Source of the DNA: Lichina pygmaea
Taxonomy: Eukaryota > Ascomycota > Lichinomycetes > Lichinales > Lichinaceae
DNA length: 64,000 nt
Assembly: GCA_963422465.1 (NCBI GenBank)
Contig: OY730173.1
Coordinates: forward strand, 496,001 to 560,000
Reading direction: 5' to 3'
A program made the position numbers and the translations under genes. This document shows, one piece after another, positions 41,801-51,060 of this stretch (positions within the stretch are counted from its first letter, which is position 1; the number at the start of each line of letters is the position of its first letter). The notes beneath the pieces were generated by a model that worked only from the letters and a program-made list of their open reading frames with translations, did no database searches and was not told the origin of the DNA.

Positions 41801-42127
41801 GTTACAGAAAGCTGAGGCAAGTCTACTACTGCAAATCAGGACTGGAAGAATTGGTCTGGCAAGTTTTCTTTTCAGAGCTGGAGTTTCTGACTTCTCTACC
41901 CCACTATGTGTGTGTGGCCAAGCAGAAGAAACTGCAAAACATATCACCTCTTCATGCTCTCTTTATTCAAGACAAAGACAACAAGTCTCTTTTAATCCCC
42001 AAGACTTCACCACTATTATTTCAAACCCAGAGCTACTACAGAAGTTGTTGTACTGGTTTATGTCTTTGAAAAGACTAAACCAGTTTAATCTAGCTTTCAA
42101 ACTCCACTATTCCCAATCCAATACCTA
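38886..42127 (+). pseudogene. LINE1 ORF2 (AP-endonuclease + reverse transcriptase)
   Basis: Three main open blocks in one frame sense. Endonuclease 38886-39749 (LLQYNVQKSQ, IIALQEPWKNP, HNLYFTPSSQENY, ILLTDSNLHHPDWS, SSIDLSF, GSDHRPVLTC: all EN catalytic motifs). RT 39861-41141 (KKPFTAGGRDKLPNGFL, NTTGKLIEAI, GFRKERSTEAA, SLDISEAYDRVL, GVPQGSPLSPILFLFYIS, FADDTNLLAF: catalytic FADD intact). Thumb and zinc motif CVCGQAEETAKHI to 42127. Interrupted by TAA at 39747, TGA at 41139 and TAA at 41712. No RNase H domain seen. Confidence 0.87.
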
Positions 42128-42306
42128 GATTCTCTTCTCTTACCAGAAACTTCAAGATTCCTTTTGTTACATTCCCTAGTCACACCCTGCCTTCAGTTTT
42201 TATCTCTTCAAAGGTTTTCTGAAGGAGTTCACTATTAGCTAGAAGATCTGCATGGCTGTAAAGCTACTACCAGTGTAAGAATCAAATAAAAAAAAATAAA
42301 AAAAAC

Positions 42307-43982
42307 ACAGAGGTCCAGAGGGTGCCTGGGTTCCTGGTTCTATCTTGATCTTGTGGTCAACTCCTGGGTGTAGAGGAGGAAGCTTGTCAGCATCATCCTT
42401 GCTGAAGATATCCAGGAACTTGTGGTACTGAGCAGGGAGAAGTGTGGCAGGATCCACACACTTCTTTGGCTTCAACACCTGCTCAATATCTCTCAGAGAA
42501 ACACTGAACACCTGGTGATCTGGCTTGGCAGCAAGGAGAGAAAATACGGCAGCATTGATGGGGATTGGTGTGGCAGAAAGGGGCTTGGGATCCTGAGGCT
42601 TTCCAGTAGATGTCTTGGCTTCAAGATCCAAAGAGATTGGATAGCTATTGTTTGACTTAAGGCATGCAGATCAGCAGTGATCTGACTTAAATATGATTGA
42701 GGTGTTTGTCCAATCAATGTGTGGCCTGTGCTTCTGGAGCCATGGCATCCCCAGAATCATATCATAGTGAAGACCAGGAGACATAAAGAGAGAGACTTCC
42801 TCCTGGTGTACACTATGTGCTGTGGTCATGATTGTCTTGGCGAGATGTGTGGTTTGTGACATCTTGCCATCAAATGATTGTAATGTGCGTGGGTAGGGGA
42901 GAGGTTCTTGGTAAAGAGATTGCGCAAAGGAAGCACCAATGCAGCCAAATACTGAACAGCCAGAGTCAATAAGAGTATTGCACTTGAATTTCCCATCTAG
43001 GATACAAGGAAGAAACAAGCACTTGCTGTCCAATTGCTGGTCTGGAGACAGATAGCTAACATGGAGATCCTTTTCATGTCCTTGGGTGTGACGATGACCA
43101 AGGACTACTTGTTTTCTGACTCTGTAGTAGTCTCAACGGTGGCAGACTTAGTGGTGGTTGTGGTGGTGGCAACAACAGGCATGCTTTTCACTGGACAGAA
43201 GGTTGAGACATGATCTTGGTTTCCACAGTAGAAGCAGAGGTCTTTGCTTTGGTGATGTTCTCACTCTTCTGGCGTCAGCTTAGAGTGGCTGAGATCTATG
43301 GTAGGACTTGGTGGCTGTGGTGTGAAGGCTGGCTTGATGAACTCTGGACGCAGAACTGAAGCTCCTGACTGTGGAACTGAGGCTTGGGTGGGAGGTGCTT
43401 GATGTGGATGGCAAGAGTTGGCAGAAGTGGCACACAACTGGTTGTCCTGCAGCTGGCATTCCTCAACAAGCTTCTGATAGCTGATGTCCTTGAGGTTGAT
43501 ACTGATAAGCTGCTTGGCAAGCTCTTCAGAGACAGTGTATTGAAGATAGCACTTCAAGGCCTTATTGTTGAAGTGTGTGCGTGGAGTATACTGATTGAAC
43601 TCTGTGAAGAACTTGGCAAAGGAACAGTTAGTCTGACACAAGGCGATGAGCTTCCTCTGAGCTAGGAACTCTGGGTCTGGGTCAGAGAAGGTGTTCTGGA
43701 GATCTTGGACAATGTTATGCCAGTCAATGTACTGGCCAGCCGTGATCTTAGCTGAGATATAGGACTGCACAGTGCCAGTCGTGTGTGAAAAGATGTACAC
43801 AATCCACGATGTTTCCGTGGGGTACCGGTCAGCGTTGAGTGTCATCTTGAGTGACAGTGACGTGATGAAGCTCTCAAGCTTCTCATACGTGATTTCCGTG
43901 TTTCCTCCATCACCACTGAAGATGTCTGAGTCAGCAGTATGTTCAGACTTGGACTTGGGAGTGGTGTTAGTAGCTTGAATTT
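42307..43982 (-). pseudogene. gag 3' part, protease and RT start of element A
   Basis: Minus strand between the two LINEs. gag continues from RIQATNTTPKSK (43982 downward) to a TGA at 43261, then a knuckle CFYCGNQDHVSTFC. Protease 43033-42671 with TLIDSGCSVFGCI and LHYDMILGMPWLQKHRP. Then 42631-42320 with KCVDPATLLPAQYHKFLDIF and HKIKIEPGTQAPSGPL, where LINE1 interrupts RT. Confidence 0.85.
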
Positions 43983-44159
43983 ACATGAACTCTGTTATTT
44001 TATTTTATTTTATTCTTACTCTGATTTGGCTGGTGGGCTATGCAGAACTTCTAGATACATGCTTTTTTTCCCAGAAAACCTTTGAAGGAATAAAAACTGA
44101 GACTTGGGTAAGACTAGGGAATTATCTGGAAGAATATGCAGTGTCTGGAGAAAATAAAA

Positions 44160-47100
44160 TCACAGAGATGATAGGTTTTCTGGTAAGAGTTGGTGTGCTA
44201 AGTTAAACTGGTCTAGTCTTTTCAAAGACATAAACCAGAGAAGAAATTCTTTAAGCACTTTAGACTTTTGAAGTAAAGTAGAGAAATTATAGGAAAGAAA
44301 AGTGGCTTGCTGTCTTTGAGTAAGAAACTTGTTACAAAAGAAAGTGATATGTTGAGCAGTCTCTTCTCCAAAACCACAGAAACATAGAGGGGATTGGAAG
44401 TCTGGAACATTTGCTCTGAAAAGAAAACTGGCTAGTCCTATCCTTGCTGATAGAATCTGCAAGTAAAGACTAGCTTCAGCTTTTCTCAAGTCTTTGAAAA
44501 CTTTGAGATTTTTCTTTTGGGGTAGTCTGCAAAATAGCTCCCAGACTGGAGAACACTTCTGTCTGTTTGCCTGCCATCTGGCTTCCCACTCTTTCTGAAA
44601 TACTTCTTGAAATTGTTTCTTAGAGTAATCTTGGTTAGTGGTTAGTTCTTCTAGCCATCTTGCTTTCCAGTTAGGTGTGACAGTAGACAGAGACTTTGGA
44701 GGTGTTCTCAGAGTAGAAACAAAAACAGTGATCTGGGAAAAGAGCTTATAGAGAAGTGAGGAGAGAGGATTAGAAGAAGTATTAGAAAAATAGAAAGATT
44801 GTAGGAAAGTTGCTGTTCTGAATTTGAAATAAAGATCAAGAGGTGGTAGGAATAGTTCTCCTTCAATAAGAAATGTAGGAGTAGCTTTGAAGACACCTCC
44901 TATAGTTTTTAGACACTTAGTCTGGAAAAGATTTAGAGAAGAAATATTAGAAGGTTTTTTGTGGGGATTGAACCAGACTCCTACTGCATAGCTGAGAAGT
45001 GATCTCAGTATTGCAGTGTAGACAAGTCTAGCAGAGAGAACAGGTAGACCCCATGTAGAAAAAGTAGTTCTGGAAAGTGCTGAGAAAAACTTGGAAGCTT
45101 TCTGTAACATGATTTTCTGGTGTTTTTTCCAGAGAAGCTTGGAATCATAGTGTAGTCCCAGGATACGCACTTCTTCTTTTGGCTGTAGTACCACTTCTCC
45201 AAGTCTTAGACTGAGCTGAAGATTATCTGTTCTTCTTCTAGAAAAATGGAGAAGTTCATACTTTTCAGATGCAAACTTCATTCCATGTTTTCTTGCCCAG
45301 TCTAAACACTTGGAGTGGGTAGACTTTAGCTTCAGGAGATTACTTTTAAGAGAAGGGGAAAATGCCAGAAGGTTTGTATCATCTGCAAAGCCCAGAGCTG
45401 ATACACCTTTCTCTGGTGTATGAACAATATTATGAAGATCTGAAATATAGAAAAGAAATAAAATAGGAGAGAGAGGTGAACCTTGAGGGACTCCACAGTG
45501 TACTGGAAAAAAAGAAGACTCTGAATCATCAAAAACAAGAGAGGTTTTTCTTTGGGTAGTGAAAGAAAAGATCCAGTTAACAAACCAGCTGGGAATTCCT
45601 TTTCTCTCCAGGATTTTCTTGAGAATTTCTGGCAGAACTCTATCATAAGCTCCTGAGATATCCAGAGAAAGAAGACTGGCTACCATTCCTTCCTTCCAGA
45701 CTTTTTCAACTTGGGAAGTGAGTAGAAATAGTGCAGACTCAGTTGATCTTCCTTTTCTAAAGCCCATCTGGATTTCTGGTAGCAGGTTTTCTTTCTCAGC
45801 CAGTTCACTTAGCTTTGTGGCTGCCAGAGCTTCCATCAGCTTCCCAATTGTGTTGAGAAGTGCTATTGGCCTCCAAGCTTTGGCATAGCAATAGGATCCT
45901 TTGCTCGGCTTTCTCAAGCATATTGTTCTGGCTGCTTTGTATCTGTCAGGGAAATATTCTAGCTTCCAGCAGGCCTCCAGAACTTTAGCTATCTTTTCAT
46001 TGAAAGAGTCTCCCAATACCTTTAGAAATCCATTGGGTAGAGTATCTTTCCCAGGAGCTGTAAAAGGTTTTTTCTTTTTCAGAATATTGTGAATATCTTC
46101 TTTGGAGATTTCCTGAGATAGCTGGTGTTGTTGGTGGTTGGCTGGCTGGTCCTGGGATTCTGGTACTGGCTGGAGAGGTAGAGGGAAGAACTGGGTTTTG
46201 AATACTTCTACTTTTTCTGTGAAAGTTCTGGCAGTTTCTCCATCTTGCTTTGTGAGCTCTGGAACAATTGGAAGTTCTGGTGGTTTGCCAGCTTTTTCTT
46301 TACCCCACTTGGCTATTTTCCAGTGCTTTTGTGTTTCAGCCAGGTTCTGGAGTTGTTCTCTGAATGTCTTTCTTTTAGCATTCTTGATCAGGTGTTTCTT
46401 TTCCTTTATTACCTTTTCAAGTTTGTAGACTGGTTCTTGGTTTTGGAAGACTTTTCTTCTTAGTTTTCTTTCCTCTTTAATTTTCTCTTTAATCTCTTGG
46501 TTCCACCAGGGAACAGTGTACTTTGAGTCTCTCAGAGATCTTGTTGTCTTGTCAGCCAGTTCTTGAAGAGCTTTCTCCAGATTCTCCAGATAGTTGTCCA
46601 CTTCCTCTCTGTTAAGTAGTGGTGGAATAGGGGGAAGATTCTTAGCTTCTTTCTTGACTTGGTCCAGATCTAGTGTTCTCCAGTTTCTTTGGTGGGTTCT
46701 GGCTTTCTTTGGTGTTTCCAGACTTAGAATTGTCTGAACTGGTCTATGGTCTGAACCTGTGTGGAAGTCTAGGTTAATCTGGGAAGAAATAAAGGAATTA
46801 AGAAGTGATATAGAAATAAAAGATAAGTCAATAGCAGAGGAGGGAGGCTCTGCCAGTGTTCTTGCTCTTGTTGGTGTGAAAGGTGCTATTGCCAGCTCTA
46901 GTCCTTGATCATCTGTGAGTTCTTTGAACTTAGTAGCTAGTTCAGAGTAGAGTTGGGAGGATTTTGACCAGGATGGGTGGTGAAGGTTGAGTCAGTCAGA
47001 AGAATATGTTCTCCTTCTTTGTCCAGTGCCTGGGCCAGTACATCCAGTAGAGCTTCTGCTGATACTCTGTAGTTTTCCTGGCTTGTGGGTGTGAAGTACA

Positions 47101-47419
47101 GGTTATGTACCCAGAACACTTTTGCTTGCACTCTTATCTCCAGTGATGTTAAATCCTTGCTCCAGAACACAGGGGTTATAGCTGACCTCTGTATTCTTCT
47201 GTTGATTAGAACCAGAGTTCTCCCTAACACTTGGTCTTGAAGAGGGTAGAAGGCTGAGAAGACTGTTGAGGTACTTGTTTCCTGGTATGGATTTCTCCCA
47301 GGTTCTTGAAGTGCAATCAGATCCACTTCCTGGAGTCTGGGGTTAGCTAGTAGAAGATCTTGGCATGTCTGGCTTTTCTGCACATTATACTGGAGAAGGT
47401 TGAGAATTGGTGTACTCAT
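44160..47419 (-). pseudogene. LINE2 ORF2 (endonuclease + RT), one frameshift
   Basis: ATG at 47419-47417 overlapping the ORF1 stop (TGATG). Endonuclease: NLLQYNVQKSQTCQDLLLAN, VDLIALQEPGRNP, VHNLYFTPTSQENY, ILLTDST. A frameshift near 46985 (HPSW/HPGQ) breaks it; the other frame then continues with SSAIDLSF and GSDHRPVQT and stays open through RT to 44160 (the last 813 codons from Met 46601 have no stop). RT motifs: GKDTLPNGFLKVL, NTIGKLMEAL, MGFRKGRSTESALFLLTSQV, SLDISGAYDRVLP, HCGVPQGSPLSPILFLFYIS, ALGFADDTNLLAF. C-terminal zinc motif CFCGFGEETAQHITFFC. Close to functional. Confidence 0.88.
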
Positions 47420-48873
47420 CAAACCTCTGGGTTAGAATCCACAAGTATCTCAAAAGAGTTTTGTTTTGGAAGATTAGTGGTAGTCTTCAAGTTTTGCAGA
47501 GAGCTTGCTTGAGAGCTAAGTCTTGCACTTGATCTAGTTCTCACCAGCTCTCCCTGTTTTCTTTTCTTCCCATCCTCTCTATCAGATAGATTAGGGCCAC
47601 TTCCAGTATTAGTGGTCTGGCTTGGAGAGAAGATAAAAGTGGAAGAGATGTTTTCTGGAGTGGTGTATCTTCCAGGTCTGGTGAGCCAGGATTCTCTAGC
47701 TTTCTGTGTAGCTTCCTGCTTTTTAGGGCAGACTTTTTCCCAAGCAGAGTGCTTCCCTCCACAGTTAGCACATTTGGGAACTAGCTTTTCTTGAGGATTT
47801 GGGCAATCTCTTCTGGCATGTTTTTCTCCACATGCCAGGCACTGTGCTTGAGCTTGGCAGGTTCTTGCCTGGTGTCCAAACTTTGAGCATTTGTAGCATT
47901 GGACCACTGATGTATCCAGAAGTGCTGGCTCTACTTCATGGATCATATGGCCAAGTACAACTCCTCTCTTGATTAGTAGATTAGCTTGCTCAGGTGTTGC
48001 AAGATCTATGTGCAGAGATGTCACAGATTTCTTAAGAAGTTTGGACTTTCTGGTCCAGTAGGTTCTCAGGATTTTGACCTGGTTTTCCATACCAGGGTTT
48101 TGTCTGAAGATAGTCTTAGTTGTCTCTTCCAGGTTCTCTGGGTTAAAATCCTTTGTTTGAACTCCATGAACCATGACTGGGAAGATTCTGGAAGAGATCT
48201 TAGCTTCTTCAGAGAACACTGTAGAGATCCAGTCGTTGTTCTGTTCTAGTTGGGTCTTGGCTGAGGGAGATTCCAGAGAGATGATAATATCACCAGAAGG
48301 GAGCTTTCTGACTGCTCTGATATCCTTCTGGCAAGATGTAGGGACTTTGTTCTTGATAGCCTGCACAAGCTGGGAGGGTGTTCTGTTTCCTGTCTGTGCT
48401 GTTTGGACTCCAGGTCTGATAGTAATCTCACTGAAGATTCTCTGGGGAACTGGAATTTCCTGGACTGTGGCTTTCTGGACTGCTTGAGCATAGGAGAGAT
48501 TAGATGCTGGTGTTTGCATATTTTTCTCAATTCTGTCCAGTCTCTGGAGAACTTTCTGGATCTCTTGTCCAGTGGTGGAAGGTGTGGCTATATGGCTTGC
48601 TAGCTGGGTGGTGATTTTCTTCCATGCTGCCTGTACTTTTGGGGGAGCTTTAGACTGGTTTAGCCAGACTTCAACAATCTGGGATACTGGCAGTGTGTTT
48701 TCTCCAGCTTGTTGATTTGGTGTTGCCAGAGAGGTATCTTGTTGGCTTGGCTCTGGGGGAATAGATAAAGAAGAAGAGCTGGATTGGATGTTGGGGGATC
48801 TGGGAGCCAGTATAGAGATTGGTACTCTAGAGTTGTATTGAGGATGACTGGGTTTTTTCTTTTTTGAGGCCAT
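47419..48873 (-). CDS. LINE2 ORF1 (gag-like nucleic-acid-binding protein), intact
   Basis: 484 aa, MASKKKKPSHPQYNS to ILVDSNPEV. N-terminal half Ser/Pro/Gln-rich with a helical region (LQRLDRIEKNMQ), central conserved block AVRKLPSGDIIISLESPSAK and LHIDLATPEQANLLIKRGVV. Three knuckles: CYKCSKFGHQARTC, CLACGEKHARRDC, CANCGGKHSAWEKVC. C-terminal basic segment DGKKRKQGELVRTRSS. Typical of Tad/CR1-like ORF1p, which binds element RNA. No premature stop. Confidence 0.88.
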   Translation of the reverse strand: MASKKKKPSHPQYNSRVPISILAPRSPNIQSSSSSLSIPPEPSQQDTSLATPNQQAGENTLPVSQIVEVWLNQSKAPPKVQAAWKKITTQLASHIATPSTTGQEIQKVLQRLDRIEKNMQTPASNLSYAQAVQKATVQEIPVPQRIFSEITIRPGVQTAQTGNRTPSQLVQAIKNKVPTSCQKDIRAVRKLPSGDIIISLESPSAKTQLEQNNDWISTVFSEEAKISSRIFPVMVHGVQTKDFNPENLEETTKTIFRQNPGMENQVKILRTYWTRKSKLLKKSVTSLHIDLATPEQANLLIKRGVVLGHMIHEVEPALLDTSVVQCYKCSKFGHQARTCQAQAQCLACGEKHARRDCPNPQEKLVPKCANCGGKHSAWEKVCPKKQEATQKARESWLTRPGRYTTPENISSTFIFSPSQTTNTGSGPNLSDREDGKKRKQGELVRTRSSARLSSQASSLQNLKTTTNLPKQNSFEILVDSNPEV

Positions 48874-49492
48874 AGCTCTGGGTTTCCAGTAGTGATATCT
48901 TTAGGGAGTTGAGAGAGTTGAGGGAAAGAGAAGAGTACCCTGACTTCCCAGCAGTAGTGATCTAGCCCTGAGTCCAGACCTCAGAGCTAGACTTTCCTGG
49001 GCAGCTTCTTCCTTCTAAGCTCTGGGTTAGGTCTGGGAGTATTCACCTAGACTAGAGACCAGACCCCCTATCTAGACTTTCCTTGAATTCTTGGATTCTG
49101 CCAGCCAAGAGTAGAGCTCAAGTCATTCCACTTTTCCACTCTCTGTTTTCCTCTTGAACTGGAAGTACTTACTCAATCCTGGGACTACACCCCAAGACTG
49201 AGTGTTCCTAGGTAATTGGGGCCTGTCCCCAGTTCTCCAGAAAACCACTGGCCTCTCTCTCTCTTGTTATTGGTAGTCTGTTGCTTGTTGAAGTTGAAGA
49301 TCGTAGAGTCTGGGATCACAACTTTTGGCAAACAGGTTAAGTTTTCCAAAGTGATGGGTTTTCACCTTAAGGTTTTGGTGGTTTGAGAGTGGAACTCGGC
49401 CGGTTTCCAGGACTTCTGACAAAATGCGGTGATTGTCAGAAGTGATGGTCCTTGGATGTAGTTGTACTAGGAAGAGATGACATGAACTCTGT

Positions 49493-49558
49493 AAACATGT
49501 TGTGAAGGAACTTGTTATTTCCAGCAACTGGCATGGCTTGGTCTGGTTGTTGAGACAT
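49493..49558 (-). pseudogene. First codons of element A gag
   Basis: ATG at 49558; MSQQPDQAMPVAGNNKFL then HNMFTEF, homologous to the plus-strand gag at 26461. Interrupted by LINE2; the frame resumes at 43982. Confidence 0.8.
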
Positions 49559-49615
49559 GACAAGGACGTGAACATGGCTTGGTGAAGTGTGTTATGGTTG
49601 GGTAGTCTTTCGTAG

Positions 49616-49889
49616 TGTGACAAGGCAATAGCAGAGCAGAACTCAAGCCTAACTGATTCAGTAACCTTGACCTGACTTGGCTTGAGACTTGAGACTTGGA
49701 TTGATGTACAAGACAAAAGACAAGGAAGGAAGAAAAAGAGAAAAGAAGAGAAGAAGCTGGGGGAGTAGGAGAAGTTCTTATAGGCAGGGGATCAGGTAAC
49801 AGCAGAGCAAACAGGTAACAGTGCAGATGGAACTTCCCGGCAAGGTGTGTGACTTGTGCCAGATATGCAACTGGGCCAGAACCGTGACA
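49616..49889 (-). repeat. LTR shared by element A (5') and an upstream copy (3')
   Basis: 274 bp with gag leader on one side and a polypurine tract plus chromodomain sequence on the other. It therefore serves as 5' LTR of element A and 3' LTR of a truncated tandem copy. Confidence 0.85.
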
Positions 49890-50396
49890 TTACCCCCCTC
49901 CTTCACATGGCGAACTCCTGTGAGCCTCAGGCCGCTCGTGGGCGTAGTTCCGTGGCCGTGGTTTCCTTGGGTATTTCTCATGGAAGTTGTAGATGGTGTC
50001 TTTGGTGTTGTCAAGATGCTCAATAGGCTCTTCAGTGGCATCTTCAATTGGCTATCCAGACTATTTGACCAGGTACTTAAACTTCTGTCAAGACATTGTT
50101 GGCTTGGAGTCAAGGATTTCTTCAACCTGGAACTCTTTATCTGTGTCTTGACTAATGACAGGGCCAGAGTGTTTATTTGATTGGCCAGGGATAGGATTAG
50201 CAGGTGTCAGACGTAGAAGGGAAACGTGAAAGACAGGGTGGATCTTGAGAGTGTGTGGAAGCTCCAGATGGCAGGCACAGCTTCCGACTGTCTTCAACAC
50301 CTTGAATGGTCCAATCCACTTGTCGTCAAGCTTTTTGCATGGGTGGCGTGTCCTGATGTTCTTGGTATTCAGCCAAACAAGATCTCCAGTTTGATT
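49890..50396 (-). pseudogene. 3' end of a second family-1 chromovirus copy
   Basis: Homologous to 27567-28074: integrase C-terminus (LKTVGSCACHLELPHTLKIH, PVFHVSLLRLTPANP) and chromodomain, with a TGA and a TAG at the same codons as the 27.7-kb copy. Truncated at 50396 by a LINE tail. Confidence 0.82.
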
Positions 50397-50462
50397 TTTG
50401 ATTTTGATTTGATTTGATTTGATTCTTACACTGATTTGGCTGTTAAGCCATGCAGAACTTCT
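50397..50462 (-). mobile_element. LINE 3' tail remnant
   Basis: About 66 bp matching the last bases of the LINE family (GTAAGAATC preceded by CAAATCAG), with an AATC/AAATC repeat tail instead of AAAAT. Severely 5'-truncated insertion. Confidence 0.7.
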
Positions 50463-50960
50463 TGAAGGATTTTTGTCTCTGGTAGACTTGACTCGGGGAC
50501 CTCACACATTTACCGTACACCCTGTGGTTTGTAGTGTACGTACTGTGGGAAAACCCCAAACCCCGTAGGGGAAATAGGAAAACCACAGTAATAAGGGTTT
50601 TGTGGATCTTGACAGATATTGGGTGAGCTATTTCTTGGGGGTTTTCATACATCTTGCGAGGAGTACATCTTAGACAAGTTCTATGAATCTCAGGGGTTTT
50701 TGTGGCAGAATGTGGGGTGGGTCAGATTCGAACTGACGACTAGTTTAGTCAGGTTCTCCAGGCCTGACGCCACTAGTTCTGGGTCATGGGTGCCACGTAG
50801 TGGGAAACTCTCACCAGCTTCCCGCTACACCATGCCGCCCCACACTGGTGATTTACCTGTAACGCTGTTGCCTGTCGCTTTTGGATGCTGCTCTGAATGG
50901 AATGTGTGCGGGTGATATACGTACTGTACAGTAACAGTAATTTTACTGTGTAAAGTCTGA
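50463..50960. other. Spacer between LINE remnant and Fot1 element
   Basis: 498 bp of unassigned sequence that includes the tRNA-like unit on the minus strand. No protein frame is supported. Confidence 0.45.
50711..50844 (-). ncRNA. tRNA-like structured Pol III unit or tRNA-derived SINE head
   Basis: On the minus strand: a 7-bp terminal stem TGTGGGG/CCCCACA, an A box TGGTGTAGCGGG, a T-arm-like GTCAG-TTCGAAT-CTGAC (B box) and an internal hairpin with CGTCAGG/CCTGACT inside a second ACTAGT pair. Length 134 nt is too long for a plain tRNA, and no clear T-run follows. Could be a degenerate class II tRNA, an intron-containing tRNA or a SINE. Confidence 0.35.
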
Positions 50961-50997
50961 CCCCCCTTCGCGGTCCACCCCCCTTCACAGACCCCCT
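50961..50997 (+). repeat. Left TIR of Fot1-like element
   Basis: Two tandem 17-18-bp sub-repeats, CCCCCCTTCGCGGTCCA and CCCCCCTTCACAGACC. Pairs with 52755-52794. Confidence 0.85.
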
Positions 50998-51060
50998 TAG
51001 TGACAATTTTTACGACATCAACTTTTGTACGGATTTTGGGCTGACACAGTCCTTAATTGT

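Larger units (their letters stand above)
36995..42306 (+). mobile_element. LINE1, full-length Tad-like non-LTR retrotransposon
   Basis: 5312 bp flanked by a perfect 13-bp target duplication, ACAGAGGTCCAGA (36982-36994 and 42307-42319), inside the RT gene of element A. The 5' end aligns with the 5' end of LINE2 (shared CCTTAAGGTGAAAACCCATCAC and AAAAGTTGTGATC), so both appear full-length. 3' tail AATCAAATAAAAAAAAATAAAAAAAC. Carries ORF1 (gag-like) and ORF2 (EN-RT), both damaged. Confidence 0.9.
43996..49479 (-). mobile_element. LINE2, full-length Tad-like non-LTR retrotransposon
   Basis: 5484 bp, perfect 13-bp target duplication ACATGAACTCTGT (43983-43995 and 49480-49492), inside gag of element A. 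3' tail is (AAAAT)4-like. ORF1 is intact; ORF2 has one visible frameshift. Almost no CpG in the coding part. Confidence 0.92.
27136..49889 (-). mobile_element. Ty3/gypsy chromovirus family 1 (element A), with three nested insertions
   Basis: Reading the minus strand: 5' LTR 49889-49616, gag start at 49558, LINE2 insertion (43996-49479), rest of gag, protease, start of RT, LINE1 insertion (36995-42306), rest of RT, RNase H and integrase, chromovirus 2 insertion (28089-34535), integrase end and chromodomain, polypurine tract next to 27566, 3' LTR 27566-27136. Removing the three insertions gives one element of roughly 5.5 kb. Protein order gag-PR-RT-RH-IN-chromodomain identifies a chromovirus. 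The coding parts carry stops and frameshifts. Confidence 0.85.
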
